Positions 17,503 through 26,341 of a stretch of 64,000 bases of DNA are shown here, one piece after another. The position numbers and the translations under genes are program-made. This DNA comes from Mycobacterium sp. 852002-51163_SCH5372311 (GTDB lineage Bacteria > Actinomycetota > Actinomycetes > Mycobacteriales > Mycobacteriaceae): positions 62,001 through 126,000 of the forward strand of contig NZ_LZIJ01000197.1 of the NCBI RefSeq assembly GCF_001667115.1, written 5' to 3'. The notes under the pieces are model-generated. The model saw only the letters and a list, made by a program, of their open reading frames with translations. It did not search any database and had not been told where the DNA came from. Each line of letters begins with the position of its first letter. Within the stretch, counting starts at the first letter, position 1.

Positions 17503-18779
17503 CAGCTAGAATCCGATTGCTCGTCCAGCAGGCCGAACCATTTCGCGGCGGTCTCGACGTCCTTGTCGCCGCGACCAGAGAGGTTCACCACGATCACCGC
17601 GCCCTCACCCAACTCGGTGCCAAGTTCGAGGGCACCGGCCACCGCGTGCGCGGATTCGATGGCTGGGATGATGCCTTCTGCGCGGCACAACAGCCGGAAG
17701 GCGTCCATTGCCTCAGCATCGGTGATGGGCCGGTACTCGGCACGTCCGGTCTCCCTCAACCAGGCGTGTTCGGGACCCACCCCCGGATAATCCAAACCCG
17801 CTGAGATCGAATGGGATTCGATGGTCTGACCGTCGTCGTCCTGCAGTAGGTAGGAGAACGATCCCTGAAATGCTCCCGGCGAGCCACCGGTGAATGTCGC
17901 TGCATGCCGGCCGGTCTCGACGCCATCGCCTGCCGCCTCGAACCCGACCAGCCGCACACCGGGGTCGTCGAGAAATGCGTGAAAGATTCCGATGGCGTTG
18001 GATCCCCCACCGACGCAGGCCGTGACGGCATCGGGCAACCGGCCCGTCTGCTCCTGGATCTGCGCGCGTGTCTCCAGTCCGATGATGCGCTGGAAATCAC
18101 GCACCATGGTCGGGAAGGGATGCGGCCCGGCGGCAGTGCCGAAGCAGTAGTAGGTGTTGTGGGCGTTGGTAACCCAATCGCGAAACGCCTCGTTGATAGC
18201 GTCTTTGAGCGTTTGCGACCCGGTTTCGACCGAGACCACCTTCGCACCGAGCAGTCGCATCCGTGCGACATTCAGCGCCTGCCGAGCGGTGTCAACGGCG
18301 CCCATGTAGACGATGCAGTCCAGGCCGAGCAGCGCGCACGCGGTGGCCGTGGCCACCCCGTGCTGCCCTGCCCCGGTCTCGGCGATCACCCGGGTCTTGC
18401 CCATTCTGCGCGCCAGCAATGCCTGCCCGAGAACGTTGTTGATCTTGTGGGAACCGGTGTGGTTCAAGTCTTCTCGTTTGAGGAAGATTCGTGCGGAGCC
18501 GGCGTGCTCGCTCAGGCGAGCGGCCTCATACAGCGGCGACGGCCTACCGGCATAATTCGACTGCAACTTGTCCAGGGTATCGAGGAAGTCCTGGTTGACG
18601 CGCTCCTTCTCGTAGGCGGTGGTGACCTCCTCGACCACCGCCATCAAGGCCTCGGGGACGTACCGGCCGCCCCACCCGGAGCCGCCGAAATGACCACCCG
18701 AGTCCGGGTCGTAGCGCGTGGGTTCGGCGATAGCAGCGCTGGTGCGCGGAAGACCCGGGCGGGAAAGATCTGACATCAC
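17502..18779 (-). CDS. trpB: Tryptophan synthase beta chain
   Basis: TrpB condenses indole with serine using pyridoxal phosphate. The 425-residue product has the PLP-lysine motif KREDLNHTGSHKINN, the ETGAGQHGVATA block and the phosphate-binding GGGSNAIG. A GTG (18779) and the next codon ATG (18776) are both possible starts; the ribosome site is weak (GAG). It is 32 nt downstream of trpC and overlaps trpA by one base. Confidence 0.97.
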   Translation of the reverse strand: MMSDLSRPGLPRTSAAIAEPTRYDPDSGGHFGGSGWGGRYVPEALMAVVEEVTTAYEKERVNQDFLDTLDKLQSNYAGRPSPLYEAARLSEHAGSARIFLKREDLNHTGSHKINNVLGQALLARRMGKTRVIAETGAGQHGVATATACALLGLDCIVYMGAVDTARQALNVARMRLLGAKVVSVETGSQTLKDAINEAFRDWVTNAHNTYYCFGTAAGPHPFPTMVRDFQRIIGLETRAQIQEQTGRLPDAVTACVGGGSNAIGIFHAFLDDPGVRLVGFEAAGDGVETGRHAATFTGGSPGAFQGSFSYLLQDDDGQTIESHSISAGLDYPGVGPEHAWLRETGRAEYRPITDAEAMDAFRLLCRAEGIIPAIESAHAVAGALELGTELGEGAVIVVNLSGRGDKDVETAAKWFGLLDEQSDSS

Positions 18780-18811
18780 CGATGCTCGAAGCGCACGCGG
18801 CTCATCAACGG

Positions 18812-19630
18812 CTAGCGAGCCGGTTTCGGACAGGATGGATGGGTACCGGCGGTGACCAGATCGGCAACCGCCGCACGGGGATCACCGCTTTTGACCAGAC
18901 CTTCACCGACCAACACGGCGTCAGCACCGGCACCGGCGTAGGCCAGCAGATCACCCGTGTGGCGCACACCTGATTCGGCGATCCGGATCACGTTGCTGGG
19001 CAGCCCAGGTGCGATCCGCGCGAAGCAATCCCGGTCAACCTCGAGGGTCGCCAGATCACGCGCGTTGACACCGATCACCCTGGCGCCCGCCTTCAATGCC
19101 CGGTCGGCTTCCTGCTCGGTGTGCACCTCGACAAGCGCGGTCATGCCAAGTGATTCGGTGCGGTCAAGCATCGACACCAGCGCCGACTGGTCCAGCGCGG
19201 CCACGATGAGCAACAACATGTCGGCGCCGTGCGCGCGCGCTTCGTGGATCTGATAAGGCTGCACCACAAAGTCTTTGCGCAATATCGGAATTGAAACCGC
19301 GGCGCGCACCGCGTCAAGGTCATCGAGCGAGCCTTGAAAACGTCGCTCCTCGGTCAGCACGCTGATGATGCGTGCGCCGCCATCCTCGTAAGCCCGGGCC
19401 AGCTTTGCCGGGTCGGCGATGGTGGCCAGCGTGCCCGCCGACGGGCTGGCGCGCTTCACCTCGGCAATGACACCGATACCCGGCTCGCGCAAGGCGGCCA
19501 TCACATCGAGCGGCGGCGGTGCGGCAGCAGCGGCGGCCTTGATCACCGACAGGCTCACGACGGCTTCGCGCGCGGCAACATCGGCCCGGACTCCCTCGAG
19601 GATGGAGTCAAGGACGGTTGCCGGACTCAT
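18812..19630 (-). CDS. trpC: Indole-3-glycerol phosphate synthase
   Basis: TrpC closes the indole ring of CdRP to give indole-3-glycerol phosphate. The product is a TIM barrel with the catalytic motif GVIAEVKRASPSAG, the second lysine in PILRKDFVVQPYQI, and GVNARDL and IAESGV near the end. I chose ATG 19630 (MSPATVLDSILEG), which gives 272 residues as in other mycobacteria and has GAGGAA 8 nt upstream; the open frame extends 12 codons further. It lies between the trp-associated membrane gene and trpB. Confidence 0.96.
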   Translation of the reverse strand: MSPATVLDSILEGVRADVAAREAVVSLSVIKAAAAAAPPPLDVMAALREPGIGVIAEVKRASPSAGTLATIADPAKLARAYEDGGARIISVLTEERRFQGSLDDLDAVRAAVSIPILRKDFVVQPYQIHEARAHGADMLLLIVAALDQSALVSMLDRTESLGMTALVEVHTEQEADRALKAGARVIGVNARDLATLEVDRDCFARIAPGLPSNVIRIAESGVRHTGDLLAYAGAGADAVLVGEGLVKSGDPRAAVADLVTAGTHPSCPKPAR

Positions 19631-19751
19631 GCCTGCGTTTCCTCTCCACTGCAGTCCCACTGCCATTGCACTGCCCTCGCATCGTCGCGACGGCCTGCCA
19701 GCCGAATTCCGCGACGTTCATGAAGGGTAGCGGCCGTCGGCGCGCGGTTCG

Positions 19752-20441
19752 TCACCGACCCTCGGTGTCCGACCCGCGGGACGAATCGGTCGGGTCACGC
19801 CCCTCGTCGAGGGCATCCCAGATCATCCGCTCCGACATACCCCCCTTCGGTGCGGACGTGTCATTTTGATGGGCATCGTCGCCGCGTGCCATCGATCGGC
19901 GGACAGCAGGCGCCGCGTATTTCGCAGTCCTCTCGTCGTCCGTCCCGAAGATCACCGCCGAGCGCATCAACAACACGGCGGCGATCAAAGTGCAAACGGC
20001 TGAGGCGAGGGCGATCGCCGCACCCCAGTAGTGCCGCTCGCTTCCGACCAACGACGCTATCGGGATATGCGCGAGTTCGGCGCCGCGCACCGACACGTCG
20101 GGGATGACCCACAGACTGATGCCGAGATAGCCGACGGCAAAGCTCGTCGCCGCCAGCAGTCCGGCCACCAGTCGCATCGGCCAGCCGCGCACCGCGACCG
20201 CTGCCACGGCAGTGGCGAGCATCAACAACGCCAGCGGCAGCAGAGCCGTCGACCACGATGCGCCGGACAACGTCACCGATTTGGGCGGGCCCAGCCCGTC
20301 GAACGACCGGACCACCACCCACGGCAGCCGCGACGCCGTCCACAGCAGACCCGCTGCGACCACCAGCAACACCTGAGCGATCCCGATCGTCAAGCGGCTG
20401 GTCAGCCGACGGGGCCGATCGCTCCCGGACTTAGGAGCCAC
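19752..20441 (-). CDS. Trp-operon-associated membrane protein (TIGR02234 type)
   Basis: The 229-residue product has about four hydrophobic helices (for instance IGIAQVLLVVAAGLLWTASRLPWV and the pair around ALLPLALLMLATAVAAVAV) and a charged cytoplasmic tail ending in polar DSSRGSDTEGR. It belongs to the family found next to trp genes in Actinobacteria (Rv1610); function unknown. GTG 20441 is chosen because GGAGG lies 9 nt upstream; the frame is open to 20561 but only inside trpE. It overlaps the trpE end by 11 nt, so it is probably coupled to trpE translation. Confidence 0.88.
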   Translation of the reverse strand: MAPKSGSDRPRRLTSRLTIGIAQVLLVVAAGLLWTASRLPWVVVRSFDGLGPPKSVTLSGASWSTALLPLALLMLATAVAAVAVRGWPMRLVAGLLAATSFAVGYLGISLWVIPDVSVRGAELAHIPIASLVGSERHYWGAAIALASAVCTLIAAVLLMRSAVIFGTDDERTAKYAAPAVRRSMARGDDAHQNDTSAPKGGMSERMIWDALDEGRDPTDSSRGSDTEGR

Positions 20442-21972
20442 GGCTGCTCGCCTCCGGAACGGCCAGGGTCTCGGCGGCGGCGACGGCAGCGAGCACAGCG
20501 CGCGCCTTGTTGGTTGCCTCGTTGTATTCATAGGGCCCGTTGGAGTCGGCCACCACCCCACCGCCGGCCTGCACGTACGCGGTGCCGTCGCGCATCAGCG
20601 CGGTGCGAATCGCGATCGCGAAATCGGCGTTGCCCGCGAAGTCGAGGTAGCCGACCACGCCGCCGTACAGGCCGCGACGCGTCTTCTCCACCTCTTCGAT
20701 GAGCTCCATCGCACGGACCTTCGGCGCGCCCGACAGCGTGCCCGCCGGGAAGCACGCAGTCACTGCGTCCAGGGCGGTGCGGCCCTCGTCCAGCACCCCG
20801 GTCACGGTGGACACCAGATGCATCACGTGGCTGTAGCGTTCGATGTGGCTGTAATCCTCGACCCGGACGGTGCCCGGCGTGCACACCCGGCCCAGGTCGT
20901 TGCGACCCAGGTCGACCAGCATCAGGTGTTCGGCCAGTTCTTTTTCGTCGGTCAGCAGCTCCTTCTCGAGCAGCTGATCCTCTTCTTCGTTGTGTCCGCG
21001 CCAGCGAGTGCCGGCGATCGGGTGTGTCGTAGCCCGGCCGTCGCTGACGGTGACCAGCGCCTCCGGACTGGACCCGACGATCGAAAAGTCCGTTGCGCCT
21101 TCACTATTCGGCACCTGCAGCAGATACATGTACGGGCTTGGATTGGTGACCCGCAGGATGCGGTACACGTCGATCGGATCGACCGGGGTGTCCACCTCGA
21201 ATCGCTGCGACGGCACGACTTGAAACGCCTCACCCGCTGCTATCTGCTCCACCAGGTACTCGACGATCTTGCCGTATTCCTCGACCGTGCGCTGGGCTCG
21301 ATGCCGCGGTTCGGGCCTGCTGAACGTGGCGACGGTCGACGGCAGCGGCTGACCAAGCGCCGCCGTCATCACGTCCAGCCGAGCGACGGCGTCGTCGTAC
21401 GCCCAGTCGACCCGCTCGTCGGTGCCGTTCCAGTTCACCGCGTTGGCGATCAGCGTGATGGTGCCCTCGTGGTGATCGACCGCGGCCAGATCGGTGGCCA
21501 GCAACAGCAACATGTCCGGCAATCGCAGGTCGTCGACGGCCAGCTCGGGCAGGCGTTCCAGGCGCCGTACCAAGTCGTAGGCGAAGAAGCCGACCATGCC
21601 ACCGGACAGGGGTGGAAGCCCCGGGAGGGGCCCGGTGGCCAGCAGTTCGAGAGTTGCCCGCAGAGCCTGCAGTGGATCGCCGCCGGTGGGGGCGTCCTGC
21701 GGAACGGTACCCAGCCACACGGCCTGGCCGTCGCGAACCGTCAGCGCCGACGGCGACCCCGCACCGATGAACGACCAGCGCGACCAGGATCGGCCATTCT
21801 CGGCGGATTCCAGCAGAAAGGTGCCGGGACGGTTGGCGGCGAGTTTTCGGTACGCCGACAGCGGGGTCTCGCTGTCGGCCAAGACCTTACGGGTCACCGG
21901 CACAACACGGTGTTCGGCCGCCAGGTGGTGGAAGTCCTCGCGTGAGGTGGTGGCGGCGAGGTGGGCGTGCAC
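20431..21972 (-). CDS. trpE: Anthranilate synthase component I
   Basis: TrpE makes anthranilate from chorismate with ammonia from a glutamine amidotransferase encoded elsewhere (no trpG is visible here). The 513-residue product has the N-terminal tryptophan-binding region with LLESAENGRSWSRWSFIG and the chorismate-binding core: QVVPSQRFE, PSPYMYLL, PIAGTRWRG, DLGRNDLGRVC, FPAGTLSGAPKVRAME and YGGVVGYLDF. GTG 21972 (VHAHLAATTSREDF) matches the mycobacterial N-terminus; the frame is open further upstream, but that would run into the divergent bcpB start. First gene of the trp cluster. Confidence 0.96.
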   Translation of the reverse strand: MHAHLAATTSREDFHHLAAEHRVVPVTRKVLADSETPLSAYRKLAANRPGTFLLESAENGRSWSRWSFIGAGSPSALTVRDGQAVWLGTVPQDAPTGGDPLQALRATLELLATGPLPGLPPLSGGMVGFFAYDLVRRLERLPELAVDDLRLPDMLLLLATDLAAVDHHEGTITLIANAVNWNGTDERVDWAYDDAVARLDVMTAALGQPLPSTVATFSRPEPRHRAQRTVEEYGKIVEYLVEQIAAGEAFQVVPSQRFEVDTPVDPIDVYRILRVTNPSPYMYLLQVPNSEGATDFSIVGSSPEALVTVSDGRATTHPIAGTRWRGHNEEEDQLLEKELLTDEKELAEHLMLVDLGRNDLGRVCTPGTVRVEDYSHIERYSHVMHLVSTVTGVLDEGRTALDAVTACFPAGTLSGAPKVRAMELIEEVEKTRRGLYGGVVGYLDFAGNADFAIAIRTALMRDGTAYVQAGGGVVADSNGPYEYNEATNKARAVLAAVAAAETLAVPEASSRGS

Positions 21973-22036
21973 CGGACCATCTTCCCAGATCCGGCGCCGC
22001 GACCTGGTCCTGCATGCGGGGCGTAGCCTGACGGCC
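21973..22036. promoter_or_regulatory. trpE/bcpB divergent intergenic region with a bcpB -10
   Basis: The 64-bp gap separates trpE (-) from bcpB (+). A TANNNT hexamer, TAGCCT at 22024-22029, lies 7 nt before the bcpB ATG and fits leaderless expression. No trp leader peptide or attenuator hairpin is recognisable on the trpE side. Confidence 0.4.
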
Positions 22037-22492
22037 ATGAAAACTGGTGACATCGTGGCCGACTTCGAACTGCCCGATCAGACCGGAACGCCGCGCAAGC
22101 TCAGCGCCCTGTTGTCCGACGGGCCCGTCGTTCTGTTCTTTTATCCGGCAGCGATGACTCCGGGCTGCACCAAGGAAGCCTGCCACTTCCGGGATCTGGC
22201 TTCGGAATTCGCCACCCTGGGAGCGAGCAGGGTCGGCATCAGCGTCGATCCTGTCCAGAAGCAGGCCAAGTTCGCCGAAACGCAGAACTTCGACTACCCG
22301 CTGCTGTCGGACTCCGACGGCAAGGTTGCCGCGCAGTTCGGCGTCAAGCGCGGTTTGCTCGGCAAGTTGATACCGGTCAAACGCACCACGTTCGTCATCG
22401 ACACCGACCGCCGGGTGCTCGACGTGATCTCCAGCGAGATCAGCATGGACGCCCACGCCGACAAGGCGCTGGAGACGCTGCGCGCGAGATAA
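22037..22492 (+). CDS. bcpB: Peroxiredoxin of the BCP family
   Basis: A thiol peroxidase that reduces peroxides via a reactive cysteine. The 151-residue product has the Bcp signature FFYPAAMTPGCTKEACHFRDL, with peroxidatic Cys in PGCT and the nearby second Cys, plus GVKRGLLGKLIPVKRTTFVID at the C-terminal half. Its open frame runs far upstream across trpE, but the ATG at 22037 (MKTGDIVADFELPDQTG) matches the family start and follows a leaderless-type -10. Divergent from trpE, convergent with chaA. Confidence 0.95.
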   Translation: MKTGDIVADFELPDQTGTPRKLSALLSDGPVVLFFYPAAMTPGCTKEACHFRDLASEFATLGASRVGISVDPVQKQAKFAETQNFDYPLLSDSDGKVAAQFGVKRGLLGKLIPVKRTTFVIDTDRRVLDVISSEISMDAHADKALETLRAR

Positions 22493-22510
22493 CCCAGTCG
22501 GGCTACCAAA

Positions 22511-23602
22511 TCAGGGGTTCGCGGCCAGAAAGACGTAGGCCGCCAGCAGCACCAGATGCAATTCGCCCTGCAGTCGGGTGGCACGGCCGGGAACGACCGT
22601 CAGCACACTGATCACAACGGTCACCAGCAGCAGCACCAGCTGGATGGCGCCAAGCCCCAGCAACAACGGTCCCTGGATCCAGATCGAGGCAAGCGCGATG
22701 ACCGGAATCGTGAGCCCGATGCTGGCCATCGCCGAGCCGTAGGCCAGGTTCAGGCTCGTCTGGATACGGCCCTGCCGCGCCGCGCGCGCTGCCGCGAGTG
22801 TCTCCGGCAACAGCACCAGCGCGGCGATCACCACGCCGACGAACGACCGCGGGAAGCCGGCCGCCGCCACCGCATGGGCGATCGCCGGCGATTCCTGCTC
22901 GGCCAGGCCAACCACCGCTACCAGCGCGACCAGCAGCAACGCCAGGCTCGTCAGCGCGCTGCTGATGCTCGGCGGCTCCGCATGGCTCTCGTCCTCGAAG
23001 AAGCTCTTTTGACCTCGCTGTGTGACCGGCAGAAAAAAGTCACGGTGGCGCACCGTTTGCGTGAACACGAACAGCAGATAGAGCACCAGCGAAGCGACTG
23101 CCGCGAACGCAAGCTGCCCCGGCGTGAACTCCGGACCCCGTTGACCTGTGGTGAACGACGGCAGCACCAGGCTCAGCGTCGCCACCGAGGTCACCGTCGC
23201 CAGGGCGGCGCCGCTGCCATGGGCGTTGAACAACGTCACGCCATAGCGGTGGGAACCGAGCAGCAGTGACAAGCCGGCGATCCCGTTCGTGGTGATCATC
23301 AGGGCGGCAAAAGCGGTGTCCCTGGCCAGGGTCGCCGTCTCGTTTCCACCCTCTGCCATGAACGTCACGATCAAGGCCACCTCGATGGTCGTCACTGCAA
23401 CAGCCAGCACCAGTGACCCGAATGGCTCGCCGACGCGGTGCGCCACCACCTCGGCGTGATGTACCGCGGCCAGAACGGCACCACCGAGCAACACCGCCGC
23501 CACCACGGCGGCTACCGGCCCGAGGTGCTCGCCCCACGTCAGCGCCAGCACGATGAGGGCAAGCAGCGGGACCACCACGGTCCACGACACACGTTTCAAC
23601 AT
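22511..23602 (-). CDS. chaA: Calcium/proton antiporter ChaA family
   Basis: ChaA-type exchangers expel Ca2+ (and Na+/K+) for protons across the membrane. The 363-residue product is almost wholly hydrophobic and shows both alpha-repeats of the cation/Ca exchanger fold: GEPFGSLVLAVAVTTIEVALIV in the first half and the ETLAAARAARQGRIQTSLNLAYGSAMASIGLT block in the second, with their conserved acidic residues. It is on the his-operon strand but separated from hisI by the + strand kinase gene, so it needs its own promoter. No strong ribosome site precedes the ATG. Confidence 0.93.
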   Translation of the reverse strand: MLKRVSWTVVVPLLALIVLALTWGEHLGPVAAVVAAVLLGGAVLAAVHHAEVVAHRVGEPFGSLVLAVAVTTIEVALIVTFMAEGGNETATLARDTAFAALMITTNGIAGLSLLLGSHRYGVTLFNAHGSGAALATVTSVATLSLVLPSFTTGQRGPEFTPGQLAFAAVASLVLYLLFVFTQTVRHRDFFLPVTQRGQKSFFEDESHAEPPSISSALTSLALLLVALVAVVGLAEQESPAIAHAVAAAGFPRSFVGVVIAALVLLPETLAAARAARQGRIQTSLNLAYGSAMASIGLTIPVIALASIWIQGPLLLGLGAIQLVLLLVTVVISVLTVVPGRATRLQGELHLVLLAAYVFLAANP

Positions 23603-23700
23603 CGACCGCCATTCTTCTTCAGGCCACCAGCCAACCGAACGGCGACGTATGCCCGCTGCTGCCCCCGCTAGTTATCCGGTTGCCGCAGCGCGGGCGTAAG

Positions 23701-23706
23701 TAGCAT
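23701..23706 (+). promoter_or_regulatory. Putative -10 element of the kinase gene
   Basis: TAGCAT fits TANNNT and lies 6 nt before the ATG at 23713. A TTGCCG at 23680-23685 is a possible -35 but is only 15 nt away. The lack of a ribosome site favours a leaderless transcript. Confidence 0.45.
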
Positions 23707-23712
23707 GCTCAC

Positions 23713-25197
23713 ATGCCGCAACCCGATGGCCTCAGCGAAGGCGAGATATTCGCCGGATACACCATCATTCGACGGCTCGGTGCCGGCGGAATGGGACAGG
23801 TGTATCTGGCTCAGCATCCGCGACTGCCCCGTCGCGATGCCCTGAAAATCTTGCCCACCGAGGTCAGCGCGGATCTCGAATTCCGCCAACGTTTCAACCG
23901 TGAGGCCGAGTTGGCCGCCAGCCTCTACCACGAGCACATTGTCGGGATCCACGATCGCGGCGAATATGAAGGGCAACTGTGGATCTCGATGGACTATGTC
24001 GAGGGGACCGACGCGGCAAGACTGCTGAGCAGCCAGTACCCGTCGGGTATGCCGCGCACGGACGTCGTCGAAATCGCCTCGGCTGTTGCCGAGGCGCTCG
24101 ATCACGCGCATTCCCGCGGACTGCTGCACCGTGACGTCAAACCGGCCAACATCCTGCTCGGTGATGCCCACCCGCGGCGACGCATCCTGCTCGCAGACTT
24201 CGGTATCGCGCGCGAACTCGGCGAGATCAGCGGCCTGACCGCGACCAACATGGCGATGGGCACCACCGCCTACTCTGCGCCCGAACAACTCCAAGGCGCC
24301 GACCTGGACGGCCGAGCCGACCAATACGCCCTCGGATGTACCGCATTTCACCTGCTCACCGGCAATGCACCGTTCCAGCATTCCAACCCGGCCGTGGTCA
24401 TCACCCACCACCTATCGGCGCCGCCGCCGCGGGTCAGTGAGCACCGCCCCGAACTGGCAGAACTCGACGCGGTCATTGCCCAAGCAATGGCCAAAAATCC
24501 GGACGAACGTTATGCGACGTGCTCGGATTTCGCGTCGGCACTGGCGGGCACACCGGTCACCGCAGCAGGTTCGACAGACTCCGGACCGACGCGGGCGGTC
24601 GCAACGCCAGAAAGCTCGTCACTGCCAAAACGCACCCGTCGGCTGGGGCCGGCGGCGCTGATCGCGGCGGCGGTCACCATTGTGCTGGTTGCGGTGGCCG
24701 TCGTCGTCGGTGCCCGGATGCTCGGCTCCCACTCCCACCGACAGGCCGGCGGCGTCGCTGCGCCAGCGGCACCGTCGAGCGCCAATGCGGCGCCGCCGTC
24801 GACGCCTACGACAAAACTGGCCGCCCGAATCACCGACGAATTCGGCGTACTCACTCCCGCAGAGCACTTTGCGGTGAACCTGGCCATCACCAGGCTCGAC
24901 AACCGGCGTGGTACCCACCTGTGGGTGGTGTATGTCAAGAACTTCGGCGGCGTCAAGCCGCTGCGATGGGCCGAGGACACCATGCGCGCCAACGGTTTCG
25001 GTGACGCCGACGCCATGCTGGCCGTCGCTACCGACGAGTCGGCCTTCTCATTCCGGGTGCCCGAGGCGGTGACCAATGGAAAGCCGATCGAAGTCGACAG
25101 GATCCGGCGCGAGCGGATCAAGCCGGCTGTCGACCACCAAGCATGGGCGCGCGCGGCGCTCGCCGCAGCAGAAGGATTGGAGGCATTACCCGGCTGA
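23713..25197 (+). CDS. Membrane Ser/Thr protein kinase with extracellular TPM-like domain
   Basis: Residues ~16-275 are a PknB-type kinase with P-loop GAGGMGQV (23-30), Lys45, HRDVKPAN (Asp141), DFG (162-164) and an activation segment rich in Ser/Thr ending in APEQ. A basic juxtamembrane stretch and one helix (~312-335) follow, then a Pro/Ala/Thr linker and an extracellular domain (~365-494) resembling TPM/YgcG domains (RITDEFGVLTPAEHFAVNLAITRL...). All catalytic residues are present. The gene is inserted, on the opposite strand, between chaA and hisI, where M. tuberculosis has no kinase; its stop is 1 nt from the hisI stop. Natural ligand and substrates unknown; ChaA is only a positional candidate. 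Confidence 0.9.
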   Translation: MPQPDGLSEGEIFAGYTIIRRLGAGGMGQVYLAQHPRLPRRDALKILPTEVSADLEFRQRFNREAELAASLYHEHIVGIHDRGEYEGQLWISMDYVEGTDAARLLSSQYPSGMPRTDVVEIASAVAEALDHAHSRGLLHRDVKPANILLGDAHPRRRILLADFGIARELGEISGLTATNMAMGTTAYSAPEQLQGADLDGRADQYALGCTAFHLLTGNAPFQHSNPAVVITHHLSAPPPRVSEHRPELAELDAVIAQAMAKNPDERYATCSDFASALAGTPVTAAGSTDSGPTRAVATPESSSLPKRTRRLGPAALIAAAVTIVLVAVAVVVGARMLGSHSHRQAGGVAAPAAPSSANAAPPSTPTTKLAARITDEFGVLTPAEHFAVNLAITRLDNRRGTHLWVVYVKNFGGVKPLRWAEDTMRANGFGDADAMLAVATDESAFSFRVPEAVTNGKPIEVDRIRRERIKPAVDHQAWARAALAAAEGLEALPG

Positions 25198-25198
25198 T

Positions 25199-25558
25199 TC
25201 AGCGTGGCGGTTGATTCTCGGGCTCGAGCAGCACGGTCGCGTCAAAGCAGCTGTGGTCACCCGTATGGCACGCGCCGCCCACCTGGTCGACCGTCAACAG
25301 CACGGTGTCGCCGTCGCAGTCCAGCCGCACCGAATGAACGTGCTGCGTATGTCCGGAAGTCGCCCCCTTGATCCACTGCTCGCCGCGGGACCGCGAATAA
25401 TACGTCGCCTCACGGGTTTCCAGGGTGCGGGCCAATGCCGCATCGTCCATCCAGGCGACCATCAGCACGTCACCGCTGTCACGCTCCTGTACGACGGCGG
25501 TGAACAGGCCGTCGGCGTTGCGCTTCAGCCGCGCGGCGATGTCCGGGTCGAGCGTCAT
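25199..25558 (-). CDS. hisI: Phosphoribosyl-AMP cyclohydrolase
   Basis: HisI opens the adenine ring of phosphoribosyl-AMP, the third histidine step. The 119-residue product has the metal-binding DCDGD and the zinc cysteines in CHTGDHSCFD, with the YSRSRGEQWIKGATSGHTQ core. It is a single-domain form, without the HisE pyrophosphohydrolase domain found in some enterobacterial fusions. ATG overlaps the hisF stop by 4 nt (ATGA). Last gene of the his operon; its stop nearly touches the kinase stop. Confidence 0.96.
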   Translation of the reverse strand: MTLDPDIAARLKRNADGLFTAVVQERDSGDVLMVAWMDDAALARTLETREATYYSRSRGEQWIKGATSGHTQHVHSVRLDCDGDTVLLTVDQVGGACHTGDHSCFDATVLLEPENQPPR

Positions 25559-26340
25559 CGCACGGTGATCCCTTCTGCCGTCATCGCGGCCTTCACCTGC
25601 CCGATCGTGAGTTCACCGAAGTGAAAAACGCTGGCCGCCAACACCGCATCGGCGCCAGCGGCAACCGCCGGTGCGAAGTGTTCGACGGCGCCCGCTCCCC
25701 CGCTGGCGATCACCGGAACCGTCACCGCGGCGCGCACCGCCCGCAGCATCGGCAGGTCGAATCCGGCCTTGGTGCCGTCGGCGTCCATCGAGTTGAGCAG
25801 GATCTCGCCCACGCCGAGCTCGGCACCGCGAGCGGCCCACTCGACCGCGTCGATTCCGGTTCCGCGCCGACCACCGTGGGTGGTGACCTCCCAGCCCGAA
25901 GGCGTCGGCTCCGAGCCGGGCGGTACCGTGCGAGCGTCGACGGACAGCACGATGCACTGGGACCCGAACTGGTTTGCCATGTCCGCCAACAGATCCGGGC
26001 GGGCGATGGCCGCGGTGTTGACCGAAACCTTGTCGGCCCCCGCCCGCAACAACACGTCGACGTCGGAAACCGTGCGCACCCCGCCGCCGACCGTCAGAGG
26101 GATGAACACCTGCTCGGCGGTGCGGCGCACCACCTCCAGCATGGTGGCCCTGCCCGACGACGACGCGGTCACATCGAGAAACGTCAGCTCGTCGGCGCCG
26201 TCGGCGTCGTAGGCGGCGGCGAGTTCCACGGGATCGCCCGCATCCCTGAGATTCTCGAAATTGACGCCCTTCACCACCCGTCCGTCATCGACGTCCAGGC
26301 AAGGAATCACCCGCACGGCAAGGCCGTCACCGGAATACAT
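25555..26340 (-). CDS. hisF: Imidazole glycerol phosphate synthase cyclase subunit
   Basis: HisF with HisH converts PRFAR plus ammonia to IGP and AICAR. The 261-residue TIM barrel has VRVIPCLDVDDGRVVKGVNF (catalytic Asp near the start), the phosphate site LTVGGGVRT and the second Asp in GEILLNSMDADGTKAGFD. The ATG at 26340 lies 1 nt after the impA stop with GGAGG 9 nt upstream, inside impA; the frame is open 59 codons further but only within impA. Overlaps hisI by 4 nt. Confidence 0.96.
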   Translation of the reverse strand: MYSGDGLAVRVIPCLDVDDGRVVKGVNFENLRDAGDPVELAAAYDADGADELTFLDVTASSSGRATMLEVVRRTAEQVFIPLTVGGGVRTVSDVDVLLRAGADKVSVNTAAIARPDLLADMANQFGSQCIVLSVDARTVPPGSEPTPSGWEVTTHGGRRGTGIDAVEWAARGAELGVGEILLNSMDADGTKAGFDLPMLRAVRAAVTVPVIASGGAGAVEHFAPAVAAGADAVLAASVFHFGELTIGQVKAAMTAEGITVR

Positions 26341-26341
26341 C

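Noticed and set aside
21973..22036. trp attenuator or leader peptide
   Set aside because: Only 64 bp lie between trpE and bcpB; no Trp-rich short frame or alternative hairpins are visible.
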